Shown here: in pieces, positions 1 to 5,001 of the stretch | How the letters are laid out: each line of letters begins with the position of its first letter | Numbering within the stretch: position 1 is the first letter of the stretch | Origin: Acidimicrobiia bacterium | Lineage (GTDB): Bacteria > Actinomycetota > Acidimicrobiia > Acidimicrobiales > SZUA-35 | Length of the DNA: 5,465 nt | Direction of reading: 5' to 3' | Assembly (NCBI GenBank): GCA_029857855.1 | Contig: JAOUGG010000241.1 | Coordinates: forward strand, 1-5,465 | Made by a program: the position numbers and the translations under genes | The notes under the pieces: generated by a model | Told to the model about the DNA's origin: nothing | Databases searched by the model: none | What the model saw: only the letters and a program-made list of their open reading frames with translations

Positions 1-237
1 ACCGGTGAGCTGCCGATCGACCGCTGGATGGACGACAATGGGCTGCTTCGCCGCCTTGTCGTCGAGCTCGATGATCTCGATGCAATGGGTCTCGGTGACG
101 AAGCGGGCGAGATCGCCTCGATACTCATCGAGTTCGAGATCTTCGACGTCGGCGAGCCTGTGTCCATCGAACGGCCGCCCGCCGATCAGGTGATCGGCTC
201 CGACGAACTCGGATTCGGCCTGGGCGGCGACTTCTAG
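1..237 (+). CDS. C-terminal end of an LppX/LprAFG-like lipoprotein (partial)
   Basis: The reading frame is open from base 1 and ends at TAG (235-237), leaving the last 78 residues; the start lies outside the window. The segment begins TGELPIDRWMDDNGLLRRL, a polar/hydrophobic beta-strand pattern with a 'W-x-D-x-x-G-L-x-R-R' element. It later reads EFEIFDVGEPVSIERPPADQ, which resembles the end of actinobacterial LppX/LprAFG-type lipoproteins ('D-x-G-x-P-V-x-I-x-x-P'). Members of that family are exported, lipid-anchored, cup-shaped proteins; some bind or carry acyl lipids. No signal peptide can be seen because the 5' end is missing. The gene converges on the reverse selenoprotein operon, with 37 bp between the two stops. 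The assignment rests on the tail motif only and could be another secreted beta-rich protein. Confidence 0.6.
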   Translation, partial: TGELPIDRWMDDNGLLRRLVVELDDLDAMGLGDEAGEIASILIEFEIFDVGEPVSIERPPADQVIGSDELGFGLGGDF

Positions 238-247
238 GTCGAACATC

Positions 248-270
248 GCCCGGAGCCGACGACGCCGGAC
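248..270 (-). terminator. Weak hairpin between convergent genes, possible terminator
   Basis: In the 37-bp gap between the two convergent stops, the reverse-strand RNA can form a 6-bp stem (GUCCGG with CCGGGC, one G-U pair) around an 11-nt loop, starting 4 nt after the Prx-like stop. On the forward strand the same fold has one mismatch. No U tract follows, so this is not a classic intrinsic terminator. Position is the main argument for it. Confidence 0.2.
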
Positions 271-274
271 CTCG

Positions 275-823
275 TCACGTCGACCGGCCGACCGCCGCCA
301 CCAGCTCGTCCACGCTCGGGCGGGAGTCGGGTGACCGTGGCCGGAACACTGCCACGAGGCGGCGGTCGTCGTCGATGACGAAGTCACCACCGAGTTGGCG
401 GGTGTCCTGGGTCGGCCGCCGCAGCTTCCGCCCTCGGCGGAGCAGATCACGGTAGAGCGACAAGGTGCCGGGGCCCCAGATCTCGGTCAGCGAGCCTCGC
501 CCGAGGCTGAACTGTTTGTAGACGGCTCGTTGTGGGTCAGCCAGCAGGGGGAACGGAAGGTCGAGATGTCGTCGGTGGGCGGCCAGTGGCTCGACCGGGG
601 CAAAGGTCACGGCGGCGATCCTCACCGGCGGGAAGTCGTCGAGACGCTCGCTCACGGCGAGTAGATGCTCCTGGCAGGGCAGTCACATCAGATGGCGGTG
701 GAAGATCAGCAGTGTCGGGCTGCCTGTGTGCCCGGACAAGGACCACGGCTGTCCTCGATCGTCGAGCAGCGTGAAATCCTCGATCCGATCCCCAGGTTGT
801 GGTTGGTTGCGGTCGACGGCCAT
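275..823 (-). CDS. Peroxiredoxin-like selenoprotein (UxxC; AhpC/TSA-2 / Prx-like2 family)
   Basis: The gene starts at ATG 821-823, preceded by GGAGG (832-836) at 8 nt, and runs to TGA 275-277. It is 182 residues long if the in-frame TGA at 683-685 is read as selenocysteine at position 47. The N-terminus (DRIEDFTLLDDRGQPWSLSG) is the opening of an AhpC/TSA thioredoxin fold. Next comes the strand TLLIFHRHLM and the active site U47-L-P-C50, then the helix QEHLLAVSERL. The rest (VRIAAVTFAP, PFPLLADPQRAVYKQFSLGR, GGDFVIDDDRRLVAVFRP) follows the AhpC/TSA antioxidant family, in which this position is a CxxC or UxxC redox centre. Expected role: cytoplasmic reduction of peroxides or disulfides by a selenol, with Cys50 as resolving thiol; the substrate is unknown. 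A SECIS-like hairpin follows the TGA. The gene is second in an operon, 21 bp after the AhpD-like selenoprotein. Without Sec decoding, only a 126-residue fragment from GTG 655 lacking the active site would be predicted. Confidence 0.9.
641..670 (-). promoter_or_regulatory. bSECIS element of the Prx-like selenoprotein
   Basis: Counting from the base after the UGA (682 = +1), a perfect 5-bp stem CUCGC/GCGAG (661-657 with 651-647) closes the loop CGUGA (656-652), so G is the second loop base. The loop begins 27 nt after the UGA. A lower stem GAG/CUC (670-668 with 643-641) plus A-U and U-G pairs extends it, with C16 bulged and a small internal loop. These match known rules for bacterial SECIS elements: loop about 16-37 nt from the UGA, upper stem of at least 4 bp, G among the first two loop bases. 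The element lies inside the coding sequence and should be bound by SelB. SelB binding itself is inferred. Confidence 0.75.
683..685 (-). other. Selenocysteine codon TGA (Sec47) in the Prx-like gene
   Basis: The reverse-strand codon is TGA, in the context CTG-ATG-TGA-CTG-CCC-TGC (L-M-U-L-P-C). The frame is continuous and homologous-looking on both sides of it. The codon occupies the first position of the family's CxxC/UxxC active site, so recoding explains the sequence better than termination. Confidence 0.9.
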
Positions 824-831
824 GGTCGGTG

Positions 832-836
832 CCTCC
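832..836 (-). promoter_or_regulatory. Ribosome binding site of the Prx-like gene
   Basis: The reverse-strand GGAGG lies 8 nt before ATG 823, within the 21-bp gap after the upstream stop at 845. It fixes the true start and argues against the internal GTG at 655, which sits in the SECIS loop. Confidence 0.8.
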
Positions 837-844
837 GTGTCGGA

Positions 845-1846
845 TCAGCGGGGAAGGAGATGCGGGGGAACGGTCAGACCGAGTTGGGCGGCGATCGTCA
901 TCCCGCCGCGGTGAACCCGAACCCCGATGGCGTCGAGCAGCCGGTTCATCATCTGGAAGTTGCCGGCGACCGCGGCGGCCCGAATGACGGCGGCCTCGCC
1001 GGCCGCATCCAGCAGTGCGGTTCGAGCCGAGGGCATCTCGTGGGCGTCGCGCAGGACCGCGGCGTCGGTGAACGCGGTCAGCTCGGCTCCCGCCGGCAGG
1101 AGGGGGTCGGCCATCGGATCCACGATGGCCCGCAGATCGTGGGTGCGGTCGGTTCGTTCGGCGCTCACACGGAGCATCTCGGCGTGGGCCAGCAGTCAGA
1201 AGAAACACTCGTTGAGGAGCGACGTGCGGGCGGCGACGAACTCCATCTGGGTGCGGTGGAGACCGCGGTCGGCGTCGAGGTCGGCCATACCTTCGACCGA
1301 CAGGTACAGGGCACCGTGGAGGTCGTGCATGGCTTCGTGTTCGTCGGGCAGGAGCGTCAGTGCGTTGGGTGGAGACGCCGGACCCACCGTCGGTATCCAG
1401 CCGCCCAGCAGCCCGGCGTTGTCGGCCACGATTCCCGTCGGCGGACCGTCGATCGGCGCTGGAAGTTCGGGAAGCTCGGCGCCGATGGCGAAACAGAACG
1501 TGTCGACGGCCTGCAGGCGAGCCACGAGCCCGACAATCTCGACGTAGGTCGGGGCATCCAGACCGGCGTCGTCGAGTTGGTCGATGTGGGTGGGCCGGAT
1601 GGTGGCCGCCGCCGTCGTGACCCGATCGACGAGCCACTCGCGGCCGTCGCCTGTCACCTCGCCGTCGGGGGACGCCGTGATCGAGCAGCCGTTCGACGCG
1701 TCGGCCATGGCTCGACGGGACCAAAGCGCCACCTGATGGCGTTCAGCACCGGTCAGGGTCGCCCCCGGTGTCGCCGTCGACGACAGCACCCGATCGACGG
1801 CCGCCGCCTCGTCTGCGGCCACGGCCGGACCGCTATCGGTGGTCAC
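845..1846 (-). CDS. AhpD-like (alkylhydroperoxidase/CMD-related) selenoprotein with CxxU motif
   Basis: The gene starts at GTG 1844-1846, with GAGGA (1854-1858) 7 nt upstream, and ends at TGA 845-847. It has 333 residues with Sec217 encoded by TGA 1196-1198. The core reads N-E-C214-F-F-U217-L-L-A-H221-A, the C-x-x-C-x-x-x-H redox motif of AhpD and carboxymuconolactone decarboxylase-like proteins with the second Cys replaced by Sec. Downstream, residues about 273-308 (ARTALLDAAGEAAVIRAAAV, then NFQMMNRLLDAIG) match the family's closing helices, where 'MNR-x-x-D-x-x-G' is typical. Residues about 70-125 (DRVTTAAATIRP to AVDTFCFAIG, Cys118) resemble a second, CxxC-less copy of those helices. In AhpD the motif acts as a disulfide reductant for AhpC; here a Se-S bridge would do this. 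The protein appears cytoplasmic, with no signal peptide. It is first in the operon, 103 bp from the divergent ThDP enzyme. Conventional calling would split it at 1196. Substrate and partner are inferred. Confidence 0.88.
1161..1178 (-). promoter_or_regulatory. bSECIS element of the AhpD-like selenoprotein
   Basis: With 1195 as +1, the RNA forms a 4-bp stem GCUC/GAGC (1175-1172 with 1166-1163) around loop CGUGU (1171-1167), again with G as second loop base. The loop begins 25 nt after the UGA. A U-G pair and a G-C pair around a bulged A (1177) can extend the stem to 1178/1161. Spacing, loop size and loop G all fit known bacterial SECIS rules. The core matches the Prx-like SECIS at identical offsets. 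Function as a SelB site is inferred. Confidence 0.7.
1196..1198 (-). other. Selenocysteine codon TGA (Sec217) in the AhpD-like gene
   Basis: The codon context is TGT-TTC-TTC-TGA-CTG-CTG-GCC-CAC, giving C-F-F-U-L-L-A-H. The TGA sits at the second cysteine of the AhpD CxxCxxxH motif. The frame is open for 216 codons before it and 115 after it, with family-like sequence on both sides. Confidence 0.9.
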
Positions 1847-1949
1847 AACCCGGTCCTCGCTGCGGCGAGCCGTCGCTCGGATCGATCGCTTCGGTTGGCG
1901 GCATGGGCCCAGTGTAGGAAAGTCGACGGCGGTAGGCTGCACTTCGATC
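1847..1949. promoter_or_regulatory. Divergent promoter region
   Basis: These 103 bp separate the reverse selenoprotein operon from the forward ThDP gene. On the reverse strand, TACACT (1916-1911) is a good -10 candidate that would give a leader of roughly 55-60 nt containing the GAGGA site at 1854-1858. On the forward strand, TAGGCT (1933-1938) fits the actinobacterial TANNNT -10 form and ends 11 nt before ATG 1950. With only a poor Shine-Dalgarno (GGTAGG, 13 nt away), the ThDP mRNA may be leaderless or nearly so. No convincing -35 boxes or operator repeats were found. Confidence 0.4.
1854..1858 (-). promoter_or_regulatory. Ribosome binding site of the AhpD-like gene
   Basis: The reverse-strand GAGGA lies 7 nt before GTG 1846. 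It selects this GTG over further in-frame starts upstream (up to 2095), which would run into and overlap the divergent ThDP gene. Confidence 0.65.
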
Positions 1950-3596
1950 ATGGCCGACGACTCCACCATCGCCCAGCTCTCCGTCGACGCCCTTCGCCTT
2001 CTCGGCATCGACACCCTCTTCTGCCTTCCCGGGGTGCAGAACGATCCCTTCTTCGATCGGTTGGTCGATGCGCCCGACATCCGGCCGATCGTCACCCGCC
2101 ACGAGCAGGGGGCCGCCTACATGGCACTCGGGGCCTCCCAGGTGACCGGCGGCCCGGCCGCCTGCGCGGTGGTGCCCGGCCCGGGTCTGCTCAATGCCGG
2201 TGCGGCCCTCACCAGCGCCTACTGGGCCGGTGGAAGAGTCCTGGCGGTCGTTGGTGCCATCGCGGATTTCCAGAAGGGCCGCAACATCGGCGTGCTGCAC
2301 GAGCTGCCGGATTCGGCGGCGGTGATCGGGCAGGTCTCCAAACACCAGGCCTACCTCGACGAGCCCGACGAGGCCGTCGGCCGGATGCAGGATGCGCTGA
2401 ACGAGGTCGTGTCGGATCCGCCGAGACCGGTGGTCATCGAGGTGCCGGCCAATCGCTGGACCTCCTCGGCAGCCGGTCGGCTCAGCACTCCGAACGCCGT
2501 GCAACCGGTGGCCGACCCGAATCTCGTCGAGCGGGCGGCCGCCGCGGTCGCGGCGGCGAAGCGGCCGATCATCGTCGTCGGTGGGGGAGCGCACGAAGCC
2601 TCGCACGAGGTCCGGACCCTGGCCGAGCGGCTACGGGCTCCGGTGTTCACCCGGCGTCAGGGCCACGGCGTGGTCGACACCCGCCATCCCCTCTGGTGTC
2701 CGATCACGGTCGGACGGGAGTTCTGGCGCGATGCCGACGTGGCGATCGGCGTTGGCACCCGCCTCGAGTTCCCGATCACCCACTGGGGTGTCGACGACGC
2801 CCTCCGGATTATCCAGATCAACGTCGACGAAACCGAGCTCGATCGCCATGGCATCGGAACGATCGGCCTACACGGCGATGCCGCACCGACCATCCGAGGT
2901 CTGCTCGCGGCCCTCGACTCCGCTGATTTGCAGGGTGAGGACCAGTCCACGACGGTCGCCGGTCGGCGAGCGGAGTTCGACCGCTCCACCGGCCACCTCG
3001 ATCCGCAGCGACAGTTGCTGGGAGCCGTGCGGCGGGCGCTACCCGACGACGGCATCATCGTCGAGGACGTCACCCAGCTTGGCTTTGCCGCCCACCTGCT
3101 GTTCGAGTTCCGCCACCCGCGCAGCTTTCTCACGAGCGGCCCGGCCGGAACGCTCGGCGCCGGGGTTGCGCAGGCCATCGGCGCCCAGGTCGCCGCCGGG
3201 GAGCGGCCGGTGGTTGCGTTGGTGGGTGACGGCGGATTCCTGTTCACGGCCACCGAGCTGGCCACGGCCGTCCAACACGACATTCCCATCACGATCGTGC
3301 TCCACGACAACAAGGCGTACGGGAACGTCCGGACCATTCAGCGGGAGCGGTTCGGTCCCGACCGGACCATTGCGTCCGACCTCCGCAATCCCGACTTCGT
3401 CGCCTTCGTCAGGAGCTTCGGTGCCTGGGCGGAGCAGGCCGAAGGAGCGGTTGAGCTCGAGGCGAAACTGACCGAGGCCATCGCCTACCCTGGCCCGGCC
3501 GTCGTCGTCGTCGAGACCGGCGATGTGGCCAGCCCCTGGCCCCACCTGATGATGGGGCGGGTTCGGGGCGAGCGGGCGATGGGACCCGGTCGATAG
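1950..3596 (+). CDS. ThDP-dependent enzyme, acetolactate synthase/decarboxylase-like
   Basis: The protein is 548 residues long with the three-domain layout of the pyruvate decarboxylase/acetolactate synthase superfamily. The N-terminal Pyr domain has LFCLPGVQNDPFF and TRHEQGAAYMALG, with Glu52 as the glutamate that activates the ThDP aminopyrimidine ring. The central domain (about 190-330) has RPIIVVGGGAHEA, VAIGVGTRLEFPITHWG and IIQINVDETEL. The C-terminal PP domain carries the ThDP/Mg motif G426-D427-G428 through N454-K455. Family chemistry is decarboxylation or carboligation of 2-oxo acids (or acyl-CoA analogues); the residues visible here do not settle the substrate. It is shorter than most biosynthetic acetolactate synthases and no regulatory-subunit gene is adjacent, so a catabolic or specialised role is more likely than valine/isoleucine synthesis. 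ATG 1950 is preferred because the domain starts immediately after it. TAG 3594-3596 is 9 bp before the App1-like gene. Confidence 0.88.
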   Translation: MADDSTIAQLSVDALRLLGIDTLFCLPGVQNDPFFDRLVDAPDIRPIVTRHEQGAAYMALGASQVTGGPAACAVVPGPGLLNAGAALTSAYWAGGRVLAVVGAIADFQKGRNIGVLHELPDSAAVIGQVSKHQAYLDEPDEAVGRMQDALNEVVSDPPRPVVIEVPANRWTSSAAGRLSTPNAVQPVADPNLVERAAAAVAAAKRPIIVVGGGAHEASHEVRTLAERLRAPVFTRRQGHGVVDTRHPLWCPITVGREFWRDADVAIGVGTRLEFPITHWGVDDALRIIQINVDETELDRHGIGTIGLHGDAAPTIRGLLAALDSADLQGEDQSTTVAGRRAEFDRSTGHLDPQRQLLGAVRRALPDDGIIVEDVTQLGFAAHLLFEFRHPRSFLTSGPAGTLGAGVAQAIGAQVAAGERPVVALVGDGGFLFTATELATAVQHDIPITIVLHDNKAYGNVRTIQRERFGPDRTIASDLRNPDFVAFVRSFGAWAEQAEGAVELEAKLTEAIAYPGPAVVVVETGDVASPWPHLMMGRVRGERAMGPGR

Positions 3597-3605
3597 GCAG
3601 CGGCG

Positions 3606-4841
3606 ATGACAGCGCCGTCCGAGCCAGCCGATCCCGCCGAGCCGTCCGAGCCCTCCCGGTTGATCGAACCGGAGGCCCTGGACGCGATCGACGTCGAACC
3701 GACCGAGGCGGACCTCGCCGCGGCCGAGCTGACCGAGGAGGACCTGGCCCGCTTCCATCGCCTGCGTCGCCTCTACCAGTCGCGCTCGGTCGTCGGCAAG
3801 GCGCTGGGCCGTGCGTCGACGTGGGGCCCTGTCCCGGAGGTGACCGGGGCGGTGCGCCACATCGCCGGATGGGTCAAGCCGACCGGGCCGCTTCGAATCG
3901 ACGGCTATCGTTCGTTCGGCACCGGTACCGGGGTCGGTGTAACCGGTCGGGTCCTGGCCGGTCGCCACCCGGGATCGGCAAGGGAAGGCGAACACTCACT
4001 TCGGTCGGCGGGCCGGATGGCCAGTCGCTTCCTGACGTCGGAGGTTGCCGACGTGACCGTCGAGGTCTGCTACGACGGTGTCGCCCGATCGACCTTTTCC
4101 GACGACGAGGGCTACTTCCGAATCGAGTTCGAACCGGACGGCGAGCCCGGTTCGGAGTCCCGCTGGACAGTCGCGCAGGCCCGAGCTCTGGATCACGAGG
4201 CGGGGGCGGGCCCGTGGTGCCCGATCGAGGTGCTCGTCATCGGCCGTGACGTCGATCGGATCATCATCAGCGACGTCGACGACACCATCCTGCTCAACGG
4301 GGTCGGCGCAGCGGTGCGAACCGTGTTGACCACGATCAGCGGGTCCGAGCTGACCCGCGAAGCCGTGCCCGGGGCCGCCGACGTCTATCAGCACCTCTGC
4401 CGCCCGCCCGAGGCCGGCGTAGCTCCGCCGATCTTCTACGTGTCGTCGAGCCCGTGGAATCTGCACGATTTCCTGGTCGCCTTTCTCGACGTCAACCGGT
4501 TTCCACCCGGGCCGCTCCTGTTGCGTGACATCGGCCTGAACCGGCAGACGTTCTCGAACTCGGCCCATCGCAACCACAAGATCGATTCGATCAACGACAT
4601 CCTCGAGCGCCTTCCGGAGACCCGAGTCGTGCTGATCGGCGATAGCAGTCTCCAAGACGCCAACGCCTTCGCCCATATCATCGACACCCACCCCGGTCGG
4701 GTCGAGGCGGCGTTCCTTCGTGACGTTGGCGACGAGGAGCGAACCGAACGGGCCAGGGCGGTTCTCGCCGAGCGGGACCAGCGCGATTCGCCGATCACGC
4801 TCATCGCCGACATGGCCGAGATCGTGGTCAAGCTACGCTGA
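3606..4841 (+). CDS. App1-family phosphatidate phosphatase-like protein (DUF2183, HAD fold)
   Basis: This 411-residue protein begins with an acidic Pro/Glu-rich stretch (about 1-50), likely disordered. Next comes a region with IDGYRSFGTGTGVGVTGRVL (about 97-116) and a beta-sandwich-like segment (VTVEVCYDGVARSTFSDDEG, YFRIEF) typical of bacterial App1 relatives. The catalytic part has the HAD motif I D223-V-D-D-T227, motif II YVSSSPWN (278-285), Lys325 in NHKIDSINDIL and the acidic motif LIGDSSLQD (343-351). Yeast App1 is a Mg2+-dependent phosphatidate phosphatase, so a phosphomonoesterase acting on a phospholipid or related substrate is expected. No signal peptide or membrane segment is seen. 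It follows the ThDP gene by 9 bp, suggesting co-transcription, although the two functions have no obvious link. The Shine-Dalgarno before ATG 3606 is weak (AGGCAG), so coupling to the upstream gene may help initiation. Confidence 0.88.
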   Translation: MTAPSEPADPAEPSEPSRLIEPEALDAIDVEPTEADLAAAELTEEDLARFHRLRRLYQSRSVVGKALGRASTWGPVPEVTGAVRHIAGWVKPTGPLRIDGYRSFGTGTGVGVTGRVLAGRHPGSAREGEHSLRSAGRMASRFLTSEVADVTVEVCYDGVARSTFSDDEGYFRIEFEPDGEPGSESRWTVAQARALDHEAGAGPWCPIEVLVIGRDVDRIIISDVDDTILLNGVGAAVRTVLTTISGSELTREAVPGAADVYQHLCRPPEAGVAPPIFYVSSSPWNLHDFLVAFLDVNRFPPGPLLLRDIGLNRQTFSNSAHRNHKIDSINDILERLPETRVVLIGDSSLQDANAFAHIIDTHPGRVEAAFLRDVGDEERTERARAVLAERDQRDSPITLIADMAEIVVKLR

Positions 4842-4908
4842 CCCGACAGGGCACAGTGACCTTCTCCGACTAGAAATGAAGCATCGCGATGCCGGAAAGA
4901 GCCAGACC

Positions 4909-5001
4909 ATGACCAACCAGCCCCGAGCGGACGCCTGGGCCCGGCTGGCCGTCGATTTGAGCCTGCCCGATCGTCGCCTGTCCGCGAGGGTCCCCGGTTG
5001 A
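4909..5001 (+). CDS. Possible 30-residue small ORF overlapping the lipoprotein start
   Basis: ATG 4909 opens a 30-codon frame (MTNQPRADAWARLAVDLSLP, then DRRLSARVPG) ending at TGA 4999-5001. The stop overlaps the TTG start of the lipoprotein gene as TTGA, the arrangement seen in translationally coupled genes. A purine-rich GGAAAG lies about 10 nt upstream. An alternative in-frame ATG at 4876 would give 41 residues. No family is recognised. It may be a leader peptide or chance; in this GC-rich DNA short open frames are common. Confidence 0.25.
   Translation: MTNQPRADAWARLAVDLSLPDRRLSARVPG
4986..4990 (+). promoter_or_regulatory. Ribosome binding site that selects the TTG start of the lipoprotein gene
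   Basis: GAGGG lies 7 nt before TTG 4998. Together with the signal peptide that begins right there, it supports an uncommon TTG start over GTG codons further inside. Confidence 0.65.

Noticed and set aside
537..1724. A 395-codon reverse open frame
   Set aside because: The translation is dominated by Arg, Pro and Gly without domain signals. It is the shifted-frame shadow of the AhpD-like and Prx-like genes.
275..1846. Two pseudogenes or sequencing errors causing the in-frame TGAs
   Set aside because: Both TGAs fall on redox cysteine positions, frames are intact on both sides, each gene has a good Shine-Dalgarno, and each TGA is followed by the same hairpin motif at the same offset.
1196..2095. 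A 299-residue reverse ORF starting at 2095 and stopping at TGA 1196
   Set aside because: The stretch before 1846 overlaps the divergent ThDP gene and has no family character. A GTG with GAGGA at 1846 is the better start, and the TGA is better read as Sec.
665..2926. A very long forward open frame (753 codons) across the selenoprotein operon and into the ThDP gene
   Set aside because: It is antisense to two well-supported genes and then out of frame within the ThDP gene. The translation is Arg/Gly-rich, low in hydrophobic cores and matches no family. It is an artefact of high GC.
3039..3995. Reverse open frame of 318 codons opposite the ThDP and App1-like genes
   Set aside because: It is antisense to strong domain matches and has low-complexity Arg/Gly/Asp composition, so it is a shadow.
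4842..4908. Terminator or promoter after the App1-like gene
   Set aside because: I found no stable hairpin with a U tract and no clear -35/-10 pair in this stretch, so nothing is annotated.
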